A stretch of 64,000 nt of DNA from Hymenobacter fodinae (GCF_004745825.1 NZ_SRLA01000006.1:124001-188000); one strand, 5' to 3'. Counted from the first letter of the stretch, positions 24,664 through 34,135 are shown. The notes: generated by a model not told the origin, from the letters alone. Numbers and translations: made by a program.

Positions 24664-25728
24664 ATGCGTGTATTCTTCATGCGCCTGTTGTTAGGAGTAG
24701 CTCTTCTGACAAGCTCCCTAGGCCACTCCCAGCACCAGCAGGCATCATCGGGAGCTACGTTTACCAATCCTCTGTTGCCTTCCGGCGCCGACCCCTGGAG
24801 CATCTACCACAAGGGCTACTACTACTACACCCATACCACAGGCGTTAATATTACCCTCTGGAAAACCACTTCCCTCAGCCAACTAGATAAGGCTGAGCAT
24901 CGGGTAGTATGGACGCCGCCAGCAACAGGCCCTAACTCGCGCGAAATCTGGGCCCCGGAGCTGCATCGCATCAATGGAAAGTGGTACCTGTACTATGCCG
25001 CCGATGGGGGCCGCAACGACGATCACCGCTTGTGGGTATTGGAAAATAGCTCCGAGAACCCGCTGCAGGGCACTTGGGTTGATAAAGGCCAACTGCGCGA
25101 CGTAACTAACAAGTGGGCAATTGATGGCTCTGTGTTCGAGAACAACGGGCAGCTGTACTTTGTATGGTCGGGCTGGGAGGGGGATGGCAACGGGCGACAG
25201 GATATCTACTTGGCCCGCCTGAAAAATCCGTGGACGATCGACGGCCCCCGGTTGAAAGTTTCTACTCCAGTGTATGCCTGGGAGCGGAATGGTGACCTTT
25301 CCGCTACTGATAATCCAGCTCACGTTGATGTAAATGAAGGTCCTCAGGTGCTTCGGCACGGCAACAAGTTGGTGCTGATTTACTCAGCTAGCGGGTGCTG
25401 GACCGATTACTACGCCTTAGGTATGCTCACGGCTCCCGCCAATAGCGACCTACTGCAGCCCGGCTCCTGGACCAAGTCGCCTATGCCAGTATTTCAGCAA
25501 GACCCGGCCGCTGGTGTATATGCCCCCGGGCATAATTCCTTCTTCAAATCACCCGATGGTACGCAGGACTGGCTCCTCTACCACGCCAACAATGCACCAG
25601 GGCAGGGGTGTGGCCGCCTCCGCTCTCCCCGAGCCCAGCCCTTCACGTGGAACCCCGATGATACACCCAACTTCGGGCGACCCATAGCCCCTGGAGTACC
25701 ATTAGTGCGACCCTCTGGAGAGAAATAG
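24664..25728 (+). CDS. GH43 family glycosidase, secreted
   Basis: A 354-residue protein with a signal peptide ending near SLGHSQ. GH43 catalytic set: Asp43 in PSGADPWSI, Asp154 in WAIDGSVF and Glu225 in VNEGPQVL, with WAPELHRINGKWYLYYAAD between them. It is a clear paralogue of the lipoprotein GH43 at 31031 (shared YALGMLTA, GPGHN/APGHN and GQGCG motifs). This type is generally alpha-L-arabinofuranosidase or exo-1,5-arabinanase; activity is inferred. It follows the GH5-like gene by about 100 bases, probably in one transcript. Confidence 0.9.
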   Translation: MRVFFMRLLLGVALLTSSLGHSQHQQASSGATFTNPLLPSGADPWSIYHKGYYYYTHTTGVNITLWKTTSLSQLDKAEHRVVWTPPATGPNSREIWAPELHRINGKWYLYYAADGGRNDDHRLWVLENSSENPLQGTWVDKGQLRDVTNKWAIDGSVFENNGQLYFVWSGWEGDGNGRQDIYLARLKNPWTIDGPRLKVSTPVYAWERNGDLSATDNPAHVDVNEGPQVLRHGNKLVLIYSASGCWTDYYALGMLTAPANSDLLQPGSWTKSPMPVFQQDPAAGVYAPGHNSFFKSPDGTQDWLLYHANNAPGQGCGRLRSPRAQPFTWNPDDTPNFGRPIAPGVPLVRPSGEK

Positions 25729-25828
25729 CCAACCTGATCAGGTAAGGCATTAGTAATGTCGGATATAATCCCAGCTAATAGAAAAAGAATTTAGTTAGTT
25801 CCTAATGCGCAATAACAAGAGAAAACGT

Positions 25829-25840
25829 GCAAACGTTTGC
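25829..25840. promoter_or_regulatory. LacI-type operator, upstream site for susC
   Basis: Perfect 12-base core GCAAACGTTTGC, extended to a 14-base palindrome TGCAAACGTTTGCA. It is about 290-320 bases from the downstream pair, a spacing at which looping is possible. Confidence 0.7.
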
Positions 25841-26027
25841 AACATTTATTGGCTTTTTAGGTACTAGCAATGTTTAACTCCAATTTGGATAGTAAAAGAA
25901 CCATTGATTTTACGTTGGGTACAAGGCGTAAGAATTGATTCTGTCAATCTGATTATCAACATTTTCATATGCATTCTTGACATTGGTACACTTGATGTTT
26001 AACATTACGGCAGAAATTGGCCCTTTT

Positions 26028-26035
26028 TAGGTTTG
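26028..26035 (+). promoter_or_regulatory. Putative -7 box TAGGTTTG for susC
   Basis: Exact TAnnTTTG match. The operator pair lies 80-120 bases downstream of it, between promoter and start codon. Confidence 0.45.
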
Positions 26036-26112
26036 TAAGGCTTCCGTGTTCTGGGCCGCTTCCTTATAAGCACTTAGTACCTCGTTACCCAAGCGAGTCT
26101 GTTTTTAGAGTG

Positions 26113-26157
26113 AATGCGCAAACGTTTGCATCAAGCTTAAATGCGCAAACGTTTGCA
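26113..26157. promoter_or_regulatory. Tandem LacI-type operators before susC
   Basis: Two exact copies of the 18-mer AATGCGCAAACGTTTGCA (26113-26130 and 26140-26157), with centres 27 bases apart. Each carries the perfect core GCAAACGTTTGC. The second ends 38 bases before the susC start codon. Confidence 0.8.
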
Positions 26158-26195
26158 AATGATGTTCCCACCATTTCTTTTCCCACATAGCCCCT

Positions 26196-29100
26196 ATGAA
26201 AAACACCCTACCCAAACTGGGGAGGCTAGCGCTTCCAGCTGCGCTGGTTGGCCTTCCCATGGCAGTAGTTGGAGCCCCCACCGCTGCAACTGCTGCCCCC
26301 GCACATAATATAGCGGCAACTCCAGCCCTAGTAGCTACTACCGTATCGGGTAGGGTACTTGACGAGAAAGGGCAGGGGATGCCGGGCGTAACCGTTCTGG
26401 AAAAAGGTACTTCCAACGGTGCCACTACCGATGCCGACGGCCGCTACTCCCTTACCGTAGCCGACAATGCCACCCTTTCTTTTTCCTTCGTAGGGTATAC
26501 TACCCAGGAAGTTGCGGTTAATGGGCGCACCAGCGTAGATGTAAATCTGGCGCCCGATAGCAAAGCCCTGAATGAAGTAGTAGTAGTAGGTTACCTCACG
26601 CAAAAGCGGGAAGATGTAACCGGTTCCGTTGCAAGCGTTAGCGGCCGGGAGGCGCAGCGCGCACCAGTTGCTACCATTAGCGAGGGTATTCAAGGGCGTT
26701 TGCCGGGCGTGCAGGTTATCAACTCCGGGGTACCCGGTCAGGCTCCTATCATCAACATCCGGGGCTTGGGCTCCATCAATGGGGGGAGCGGTCCGCTTTA
26801 CATTATTGATGGGCTATGGGTCGATAATATCCGAGATTTCAACCCTCAGGACGCCGAGTCGATTCAGGTGCTGAAAGATGGTGCTTCATTGGCTCCGTAT
26901 GGCTCACGGGGGGCTAACGGAGTAATAATCATCACCACTAAAAAAGGTAAATCTGGTGCGCCTGCTATCAGCTTCAACGCGTACGCAGGGGTGCAGAAAA
27001 TCAATAAAACCTACGACCTGATGAACGCCCAGGAGTGGGCAGTCATCAACCGGCAGGCCTACGAGAATGCGGGCAGACCTGTTCAGCCGTTCGTTGCAAA
27101 TTCGCCCGGTGTAGATACTGATTGGCAAAAAGAGCTGATTCGTACCGGCTCGGTGCAGGATTATAATCTGGGCTTTTCGGGCGGCGGACCAAATTCCAAC
27201 TTCCTACTATCCGGCGAATATTTCACTCAGAAAGGCACAGTGCAGGGGCCTAAGTTTGAGCGCTACAGCGTGCGTTTAAATTCAGGCTTCAACCGGGGCC
27301 GCCTGCGGGTGGGTGAGAGTCTGCAGTTGGCTCGTACCAACCAGACCCTTCTGAACGGCTTACCCTTCCTGGATGTGCTGCGTATGCTGCCCATTATTCC
27401 GGTGAACGACCAAGCAAACCCCGGTGGCTTTGGTTTCGGCAACAACAACGCCAGCACTTTCGGAACTAACCCTATTGCGCTGCAAAAGCTGCTGAATAAT
27501 ACCAGCGTGAATAACCGCTTGCAGGGCAACGTGTATGGGGAGCTGACCATTTTCGACTTTCTGCGCTACCGTCTCAATTTGGGCGCTGAGTATCTGGGCT
27601 ATCACGACCGAGAGAAGCGGCAATATGGGCAATGGCGCCAAAATGACCCGCTGAATCCTTCTTACTACGCGGAGAACCAGGGCAACAACCTATTTACGCT
27701 AGTAGAAAATACCCTGACGTTTGACAAGAGCTTTGGGCAGAACAACTTAACGGCCGTAGCTGGCTACACTGAGCAGCACCAGCATAACGAGTTTACCCGC
27801 GGACGCAATAACGGCTATGGTGTTGGTCCAACGTACTACTGGGCCCTCGATGCTGGCAGCAGCGCCCCACAGGTGCAAGGCTCTTCGTTCACGTACAATA
27901 AGCGCTCTTACCTAGGCCAGGTTACTTACGATTACGACCAGCGCTACCTCCTAACCGGCGCGATTCGCCGAGACGGGTCTTCGCGCTTTAGCCCCGAAAA
28001 CCGCTACGGTACGTTCTGGGCCGCATCCGCAGGCTGGCGTATCTCGCGGGAGCAATTCTTTGAAGGCCTGACCGACAAGGTGAGCAACCTGAAGCTGCGG
28101 GCTAGCTATGGCGTGCTTGGCAACGAGCTGCTGGGCGGCGAGTACGGCGGTGCCTACCGCTGGCAAGGCGTTATTAATCCCAACGTGAACTACCCATTTG
28201 GGGGCGACAATATCCAAAACGGCAGCATTCAGACTCAGCTGCCCAGTAACGACATCGCCTGGGAAGAACGCCGCACGGCCAACTATGGCTTTGATCTTGG
28301 CTTGTTGGAAGACCGCTTGACGCTTTCGGCTGATTATTACCAGTCGGAGACCCGCAATGCGCTAGTTGACCCTGCCATTCCGCTGGTGCTGGGTAATGCC
28401 GGAAGCAACCCTTACCGTCGCGTGGGACGCATCCAAAATCGGGGCTTCGAGCTGGTTGCAGGCTACAACGAAAACCGGAGCGCTTTCAAATATGGAATTA
28501 CTGGCAACTTGACCACCATCAGGAATAAAGTAACTAGCCTAAGCAATGATGCCACCTCGCCCTTCTTCGTATCAGGCCCCGGCGAATCAACGCGGACGGA
28601 AGTAGGCTACGAGCTGGGCTCTTTCTACCTCTACCAGTTTGATGGCATCTTTCAGACTGGCGACAACATTGCTACCAGCGCGCAGCCTACAGCCCAGCCA
28701 GGAGATGTTCGCTATAAGGATGTGAATGGCGACGGACAGATTACTGCCGCCGACCGGGCTCACGTTGGCCGGGTGTTCCCCAAAATTCAGTATGGCCTGA
28801 ACCTAACGGCGAGCTTTGCGGGCTTCGATGTGGCTGCCTTCTTCCAGGGTGTGCAGGGCAACGATATACTGAACACGGGCCGCTACTGGCTTGACCGCAC
28901 GGATGATAATGGCAACTACCGCCGCGACTTCAGCCCCTGGACGCCCAGCAACCCCTCTACTACTACGCCCCGCGCTATCATTGCGGGTGGAGGCGGCCAG
29001 GCCGGTGAGGCAGCTATTAACAACTCCCGTCTCAACTCGACGCGGTGGCTGGAGGATGGCTCCTACCTGCGCCTGAAAAACGTGCAGATCGGCTACACAA

Positions 29101-29300
29101 TTCCGAAAACGCTAACGGATAAGGTGAAAGGCGTTGGCAGCTTGAGGTTCTATGTAACGGGGCAGAACCTGTTCACGATTACCGATTACAGTGGCTACGA
29201 CCCGGAAGTAGTAGGCCTAGGCCTGCTCACCCGTGGGGTGGATGAAGGCAGCTACCCTAACATCCGCACGGTATCGATTGGCGCTCAGCTTGGCTTCTAG
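26196..29300 (+). CDS. susC: SusC/RagA-type TonB-linked outer membrane transporter
   Basis: A 1034-residue outer membrane importer for oligosaccharides. Order: an unusually Ala/Pro-rich signal region (1-45), a carboxypeptidase-D-like domain (VSGRVLDEKGQGMPGVTVLEKGTSNG, about 48-120), the SusC-specific junction LNEVVVVGYLTQKREDVTGSVASV, plug domain (about 140-250; PLYIIDGLWVDNI, LKDGASLAPYGSRGANGVIIITTKKG), then a 22-strand barrel ending SIGAQLGF with terminal Phe. It pairs with the SusD gene 41 bases downstream. Three LacI-type operators precede it. The substrate is inferred to be an arabinan- or xylan-derived oligosaccharide from the neighbouring GH43 genes. Its TAG stop lies in CTAGGCC. Confidence 0.95.
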   Translation: MKNTLPKLGRLALPAALVGLPMAVVGAPTAATAAPAHNIAATPALVATTVSGRVLDEKGQGMPGVTVLEKGTSNGATTDADGRYSLTVADNATLSFSFVGYTTQEVAVNGRTSVDVNLAPDSKALNEVVVVGYLTQKREDVTGSVASVSGREAQRAPVATISEGIQGRLPGVQVINSGVPGQAPIINIRGLGSINGGSGPLYIIDGLWVDNIRDFNPQDAESIQVLKDGASLAPYGSRGANGVIIITTKKGKSGAPAISFNAYAGVQKINKTYDLMNAQEWAVINRQAYENAGRPVQPFVANSPGVDTDWQKELIRTGSVQDYNLGFSGGGPNSNFLLSGEYFTQKGTVQGPKFERYSVRLNSGFNRGRLRVGESLQLARTNQTLLNGLPFLDVLRMLPIIPVNDQANPGGFGFGNNNASTFGTNPIALQKLLNNTSVNNRLQGNVYGELTIFDFLRYRLNLGAEYLGYHDREKRQYGQWRQNDPLNPSYYAENQGNNLFTLVENTLTFDKSFGQNNLTAVAGYTEQHQHNEFTRGRNNGYGVGPTYYWALDAGSSAPQVQGSSFTYNKRSYLGQVTYDYDQRYLLTGAIRRDGSSRFSPENRYGTFWAASAGWRISREQFFEGLTDKVSNLKLRASYGVLGNELLGGEYGGAYRWQGVINPNVNYPFGGDNIQNGSIQTQLPSNDIAWEERRTANYGFDLGLLEDRLTLSADYYQSETRNALVDPAIPLVLGNAGSNPYRRVGRIQNRGFELVAGYNENRSAFKYGITGNLTTIRNKVTSLSNDATSPFFVSGPGESTRTEVGYELGSFYLYQFDGIFQTGDNIATSAQPTAQPGDVRYKDVNGDGQITAADRAHVGRVFPKIQYGLNLTASFAGFDVAAFFQGVQGNDILNTGRYWLDRTDDNGNYRRDFSPWTPSNPSTTTPRAIIAGGGGQAGEAAINNSRLNSTRWLEDGSYLRLKNVQIGYTIPKTLTDKVKGVGSLRFYVTGQNLFTITDYSGYDPEVVGLGLLTRGVDEGSYPNIRTVSIGAQLGF

Positions 29301-29341
29301 GCCTGTCGGCGCGTGTGTTTACCCCATCCATCTGAACTCCC

Positions 29342-30892
29342 ATGAAACAACATACTCTCCGCTTGGCCGCTTTGGCAAGCAGCCTGCTGCTAATGACAGC
29401 TTGCGAAAAAGACTTCCTTAATCAAGTTAACCCTAACCAGCCTACAACTGAGTCGTTCTGGAAAACGGAAGGTGACGCTGTAAAGGGGATAAATGCCGCA
29501 TATAGTGGCCTACAGCAATTAGGTACCTACCGGCGCTGGTTGAACTTTGCCTACGACCTGCGCTCAGATGAAGGCTTCAGCCAAAGCCCATGGGGCGAGC
29601 TGGCCGACTTCACTCGCTTTACGCAGGCTAACTACGATTTTGAAGTGTCGCAGAACCTGTGGCGCGACCATTACCGGGCCATTTCGCGGACCAACCAAGT
29701 GTTGGCCAATGTGCCAGGCATGCAAATGAATGAGACGCTGAAAAAGCGGATCATAGGGGAGGCTCATTTTTTGCGGGCTCTCTACTACTATAATCTGGTC
29801 ACACTTTACGGCAATGTACCGCTGGCGCTTACCCCCGCCGACCCCACCAACTTGCCGCCCCAAGCCACGGAAGCACAGGTGTACGAGCAGATTATCACGG
29901 ATCTGCAAGCCGCCAAGCCGGACCTGGATCTGGTGTACACCGGTGGCAACGACATAGGCCGGGCCACGCGCGGCGCGGCCACCACGCTGCTGGGCAAGGT
30001 ATATATGCAACAGCGGAAGTGGAGCGAGGCCTCAACACAGTTTCAGGAAGTTATTGCCTCCAACCGCTACCAACTGACGGCCAACTACACCGATAACTTC
30101 CGGCATACCACCGAAAATAACTCCGAATCTATCTTCGAGGTGCAATTCTCTGACGCCAAGCTCGGCGGCAACGATGGCGACGATGCTACCTCTTCAGAAG
30201 GTGGCCAACGCTCCCAGTTCTGGGGCGTACCGGGCGCTGGTTTTGTAGATGGCGAAATACGCCCGTGGGTGATAAACGAATTCTTGAAGGAAGGCACCAC
30301 CACCGGGGCCCGCGACCCACGCCTGGCGGCCACCGCCTTTTATAATCGCCGCCAGTTTACTACTACGCTGCCCGTAGACGCAGATACGCTGGTGTACGGC
30401 AAGGGCTTCTTAGAGCGATTCAAGGGCAATGCCCGCGACCTGAGCCGCGTGTATTGGCGCAAGTACCAAACTGACTATTATCGCACCTTCGAGAACTTCG
30501 ATTCGCCCATCAACCACCGAGTGATGCGCTACGCCGATGTGCTGTTGCTACAGGCTGAAGCCCTGAACGAGCAAAATCAAACCAGCAACGCTATTCCGCT
30601 AATTAACCAAGTGCGTAACCGTGCGGGTTTGGCGCCCCTCACCGCTGGCACATTCACGCAGGCTACCCTGAGGACCCAGATAATGCATGAGCGCGTAACG
30701 GAGCTGGCCGGTGAAGGCCAACGCTGGTTTGACCTTAAGCGCTGGGGCCTACTTGATAACCAGGCAGGCCTAGATCAGCTGAAAGCCCGCGACACCGACT
30801 TTAACAGCTTCCGTCTCGACCGCTCCCGTCTGCTGCCTATTCCGCAGTCGGAGGTAGACCTGGCTCGCTATCAGCAGAACCCTGGTTGGTAG
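29342..30892 (+). CDS. susD: SusD/RagB-type surface glycan-binding lipoprotein
   Basis: A 516-residue lipoprotein: signal peptide with lipobox LMTAC (Cys21), then the SusD alpha-helical TPR fold. Family motifs: FWKTEGDAVKGINAAYSGL, RIIGEAHFLRALYYYNLVTLYGNVPL, RYADVLLLQAEALNEQ, NQVRNRAGL, and the ending GEGQRWFDLKRWG to LLPIPQSEVD. It caps the SusC barrel and captures oligosaccharides at the cell surface. It lies directly after susC, as in canonical polysaccharide loci. No SusE/SusF-like binding protein follows. Confidence 0.95.
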   Translation: MKQHTLRLAALASSLLLMTACEKDFLNQVNPNQPTTESFWKTEGDAVKGINAAYSGLQQLGTYRRWLNFAYDLRSDEGFSQSPWGELADFTRFTQANYDFEVSQNLWRDHYRAISRTNQVLANVPGMQMNETLKKRIIGEAHFLRALYYYNLVTLYGNVPLALTPADPTNLPPQATEAQVYEQIITDLQAAKPDLDLVYTGGNDIGRATRGAATTLLGKVYMQQRKWSEASTQFQEVIASNRYQLTANYTDNFRHTTENNSESIFEVQFSDAKLGGNDGDDATSSEGGQRSQFWGVPGAGFVDGEIRPWVINEFLKEGTTTGARDPRLAATAFYNRRQFTTTLPVDADTLVYGKGFLERFKGNARDLSRVYWRKYQTDYYRTFENFDSPINHRVMRYADVLLLQAEALNEQNQTSNAIPLINQVRNRAGLAPLTAGTFTQATLRTQIMHERVTELAGEGQRWFDLKRWGLLDNQAGLDQLKARDTDFNSFRLDRSRLLPIPQSEVDLARYQQNPGW

Positions 30893-30913
30893 GCCAGTTA
30901 AGTGGCGCTTAGA

Positions 30914-30955
30914 AGAAAGCCGTTCCGACCATGGGCCGGGGCGGCTTTCTTTTTC
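30914..30955 (+). terminator. Rho-independent terminator after susD
   Basis: Arms AGAAAGCCG (30914-30922) and CGGCTTTCT (30942-30950) followed by TTTTC; the loop is long (19 bases) and partly pairs. Confidence 0.7.
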
Positions 30956-31030
30956 TGGCCTAGATTAGCAGATGCCGCTTAGCCGTTAGGGGTGAGGTAT
31001 CTATTCTGTTTTCCGCTTTTCTCGATTGCT

Positions 31031-32092
31031 ATGACTTCCTTGTTTCGATTGCTACCCGTGAGTGTGCTGGCTTTCACGCTGGCGTGCCAGAGCTCTTCGG
31101 CTCCTCCTGCGCCCTCTCCAGCACCCCCAGCCCCTCCCACAACTGCTACATTCACAAACCCCCTGCTCTCAGTAGGCCCCGACCCTTGGGTGTACCAGAA
31201 AGACAACGTGTATTACTACATGAGTACTACCGGGGGCAACATCACCATCCGGAAAACGGGCAAGATGTCGGACCTGGGCTCGGCAGTGAGCACCGTGGTA
31301 TGGACGCCCCAGCAGGGCGGCGTTAACCAGCGCGACCTGTGGGCCCCGGAGCTGTTTTTCCTCGACGGTAAGTGGTACATCTATTACTCGGCCGACCCAT
31401 TCTGCTGCGCCGGCCACCGGGTGCACGTGCTAGAAAATGCAAGCGCCGACCCCACTACCGGTACCTGGACGTACAAAGGCCGGATTGCCAACCCTAATCA
31501 AGACCTGTGGGCCATTGATGGCACTGTGTTGGAGCAGAACGGCAAGCGCTACCTGATTTGGTCGGGCCACGAAACAGAGGGCGCGGGCACTCAGCGCCTC
31601 TACATCTCAGAAATGAGCAACCCCTGGACCCTGGTAGGGCCGCGCGTAGAACTCTCGCACCCTGAGTTTGCCTGGGAAACGTTGGGTGACCCAGATGTAA
31701 ACGAGGGCCCAGAAATAATCAAGCATGGCGACAAAACGTTTCTCGTTTACTCGGCCAGCCACTGCAGCACCGACGATTACGCCCTGGGTATGCTCACGGC
31801 TTCCAGCACGGCCGACCCGATGCAGCCTAGCTCCTGGAAAAAATCGACTGCTCCCGTCTTCGTGAAAAACCCTGAAGGTCAAGTTTTCGGGCCTGGTCAC
31901 AATGGCTTCTTCAAGTCGAAAGATGGTAAGGAGGACTGGATTATCTACCATGCCAACCCACGAACTGGTCAAGGCTGCGGCGACAACCGCAGCCCCCGCA
32001 TGCAGAAGTTTACCTGGAATGCAGATGGAACGCCCAACTTTGGTACTCCGGTAGCCGTGGGCACGGCGCTACCCAAGCCAGCTGGCGAATAA
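31031..32092 (+). CDS. GH43 family glycosidase, lipoprotein
   Basis: A 353-residue lipoprotein: MTSLFRLLPVSVLAFTLAC with lipobox Cys19, then a Pro/Ala/Ser-rich linker and a GH43 propeller. Catalytic candidates: Asp in VGPDPWVY, Asp in WAIDGTVL, Glu in VNEGPEII. It is paralogous to the GH43 at 24664 but membrane-anchored, so the two may work at different places. Start ATG at 31031 is chosen because it begins the lipoprotein signal; an in-frame GTG at 30992 would add 13 residues. Likely arabinofuranosidase-type; inferred. Confidence 0.9.
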   Translation: MTSLFRLLPVSVLAFTLACQSSSAPPAPSPAPPAPPTTATFTNPLLSVGPDPWVYQKDNVYYYMSTTGGNITIRKTGKMSDLGSAVSTVVWTPQQGGVNQRDLWAPELFFLDGKWYIYYSADPFCCAGHRVHVLENASADPTTGTWTYKGRIANPNQDLWAIDGTVLEQNGKRYLIWSGHETEGAGTQRLYISEMSNPWTLVGPRVELSHPEFAWETLGDPDVNEGPEIIKHGDKTFLVYSASHCSTDDYALGMLTASSTADPMQPSSWKKSTAPVFVKNPEGQVFGPGHNGFFKSKDGKEDWIIYHANPRTGQGCGDNRSPRMQKFTWNADGTPNFGTPVAVGTALPKPAGE

Positions 32093-32138
32093 CCCCCGAG
32101 TTTATTTACTCTTCCGACGATTGTAGCTTTTCCACTGC

Positions 32139-33782
32139 ATGGCATTTAACCACAAGACTACCCTGGCGCTAGGCCTCTCACTCGGCCTGTTGGGCGCCTG
32201 CCAAACGGCCACCACCAGCGTCAGCACGCCTACTGCTACGACTACCGAAACGAAAGCCGAAACCGAAGCTCCGGCTATTTCCATCGTGAACCCGGTGCTG
32301 CCCGGAGACTTTCCCGATCCTTCCATCATGAAGGTGGGCGACACGTACTGGGCTACGGCTACGTCCTCTAATTGGGGGCCAGTGTTTCCGCTGCTCAAAT
32401 CCACGAACCTTACCGACTGGGACCTGGTAGGCCACGTGTTCCCGAATGAGTTGCCCTCGTGGGCCGACTACTACTTCTGGGCCCCGGAAATCAGCCAGGA
32501 AGGCGACAAAACCTACATCTACTACACTGCCCACAAGAAGGGAGGCAACTTAGCTGTGGGCATAGCTGTGGCCGATACCCCCGCCGGCCCATACCGCGAC
32601 CTGGGCCCCCTGGTAGCACAGAAGGATGGCTCGATTGATGGCTTTCCGATGCGCGATGAAAACAATCAACTTTACCTGATCTGGAAGGAGGATGGCAATA
32701 GCGTCAATCAGCCTACGCCCATTTGGGCGCAGCGCCTCAACGAGGAGCACACGGCGCTGCTAGGGGAGAAGAAGGAGCTATTCCGCAACACAGTGCCTTG
32801 GGAAGGCAACTTGGTGGAAGGCGTGTGCATGGTGAAGCGCAACGACTATTACTACGCCTTTTATGCTGGCAACGGCTGCTGCGGCCACAACTGCACCTAT
32901 GGCATTGGGGTAGCCCGTGCCAAGAGCCTGCTGGGCCCGTGGGAGAAGTACGAGAAAAATCCCATCCTCACGAAAAATGAGAAGTGGGCCTGCCCCGGCC
33001 ACGGAACGGTATTCAATCGTGGCAACCGTTGGTACATGCTGCACCACGCGTACGACACCCGCAGCTTTGAGTTTGTGGGACGGCAGGGGGTAATCAGTGA
33101 ATTCAAGTGGACCTCCGACGGCTGGCCGGAGTTCCGCAACGACGGAACCGTGCCTACCAAAGCGGCGCCGGTTGTGCCCCGCAACTTCAACGATGAGTTT
33201 ACCAACGCCACCTTGCAGCCCTCGTGGCAGTGGCCGGTGGAGGAGAGGCCTACGGTAGCCGTGCGCGACGGGAAGCTGTACGTGACGGCCCGGCCTCAGC
33301 ACAGCGGGGCCGTGCTAGGCCAGCACACCACCACCGCCGACTACACCGCTACTACCACGCTGCTAAACCCCGGCAAGCTGCCCGCAGGTACGGTGGCCGG
33401 CATTGCCGCGCACGGTGACCCAGAAAACACCTTGGCCCTTACCGCCGGCAGCGGCAAGCTGCAGCTCTGGCAGCTGGAGAAAGGCAAGCAGAAAGCCTTG
33501 GGTGAAGTGAAGCTGCCCACTACTGCCACGGCGGCTGTTGCCCTACGCTTGCAGGCCCAGCAGGGCAATCAATTCCGCTTTAGCTGGAGTGCGGATGGCG
33601 GTAAAACCTGGCAGGGTGTACCCGGTGCACCAGCCCTCATCAACGGCGCTTACCTGCCGCCCTGGGACCGGGGCGTGCGTGCCGGGGTACTAGTCAAAGG
33701 CCCTGCCACGGCTACCGCCGCCTTCGAGGAGTTTAACCTTGAGAATGAAGTGGTAACGGCGCAGACGGAAGGAGACAAGTAA
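32139..33782 (+). CDS. GH43 glycosidase lipoprotein with C-terminal beta-sandwich
   Basis: A 547-residue lipoprotein (lipobox LLGAC, Cys21). Residues about 45-345 are a GH43 catalytic propeller: Asp in GDFPDPSIM, YFWAPEIS, Asp in GSIDGFPMRDE and Glu in NLVEGVCMVKR. Residues about 350-535 form a beta-sandwich of the kind found at the C-terminus of beta-xylosidases of this family (FNDEFTNATLQPSWQW through GVRAGVLVKG). This architecture is typical of GH43 beta-xylosidase/arabinofuranosidase. It closes the GH run; a 600-base gap separates it from the symporter gene. Confidence 0.9.
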   Translation: MAFNHKTTLALGLSLGLLGACQTATTSVSTPTATTTETKAETEAPAISIVNPVLPGDFPDPSIMKVGDTYWATATSSNWGPVFPLLKSTNLTDWDLVGHVFPNELPSWADYYFWAPEISQEGDKTYIYYTAHKKGGNLAVGIAVADTPAGPYRDLGPLVAQKDGSIDGFPMRDENNQLYLIWKEDGNSVNQPTPIWAQRLNEEHTALLGEKKELFRNTVPWEGNLVEGVCMVKRNDYYYAFYAGNGCCGHNCTYGIGVARAKSLLGPWEKYEKNPILTKNEKWACPGHGTVFNRGNRWYMLHHAYDTRSFEFVGRQGVISEFKWTSDGWPEFRNDGTVPTKAAPVVPRNFNDEFTNATLQPSWQWPVEERPTVAVRDGKLYVTARPQHSGAVLGQHTTTADYTATTTLLNPGKLPAGTVAGIAAHGDPENTLALTAGSGKLQLWQLEKGKQKALGEVKLPTTATAAVALRLQAQQGNQFRFSWSADGGKTWQGVPGAPALINGAYLPPWDRGVRAGVLVKGPATATAAFEEFNLENEVVTAQTEGDK

Positions 33783-33853
33783 CCTTTGCGCGTTAGTCGT
33801 TTTGGTAGCGTTGGTCCAATACGCCTTCCTTAATAGGAAATAAAAAAGCACAT

Positions 33854-33950
33854 CATCCTGAGCTTAAGCGAAGGCTCCTGTTGTGGTAGCACGAGGCGCT
33901 AGGCCACTCGTTCTTGCCTGATAGGAGCGCCTACGCTTGAGCTCAGGATG
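33854..33950. repeat. Intergenic inverted repeat, TCATCCTGAGC family
   Basis: Left arm 33854-33879 (CATCCTGAGCTTAAGCGAAGG...) pairs with right arm 33923-33950 (...CTTGAGCTCAGGATG) with three mismatches and a two-base gap. A CTAGGCC motif and a small ACGAG/CTCGT stem lie in the loop. Confidence 0.7.
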
Positions 33951-34108
33951 ACGTGTGTAGGGAGGCATCCGTTTATAACCCCTTTAGTCAGATAAGTGGC
34001 GTGGCCTAATCAGCCTGGCTAGGCCACTTGTGCCCGGAGACCACCACCTCACCAGGGGTGCTGTTTGCTAGGCCTCTGCCTGGTTGGGCATGGTGTGCAA
34101 TTTTGTTC

Positions 34109-34135
34109 CGGAAATTTTCTAAAAGGAAATTTCCG
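34109..34135. promoter_or_regulatory. Palindrome upstream of symporter gene
   Basis: CGGAAATTT (34109-34117) and AAATTTCCG (34127-34135) are exact complements with a 9-base spacer. Could be an operator or weak hairpin; 275 bases before the symporter start. Confidence 0.35.

Larger units (their letters stand above)
25729..26195. promoter_or_regulatory. susC upstream control region
   Basis: About 467 AT-rich bases without a gene. It contains operator cores at 25829-25840, 26118-26129 and 26145-26156 and a -7 box at 26028-26035. No terminator hairpin is evident after the GH43 gene. Confidence 0.65.

Noticed and set aside
21866..33782. T9SS C-terminal sorting domains on the glycosidases
   Set aside because: None of the GH proteins ends with the Ig-like domain and KxxxK-type tail expected; they end directly after catalytic or beta-sandwich domains.
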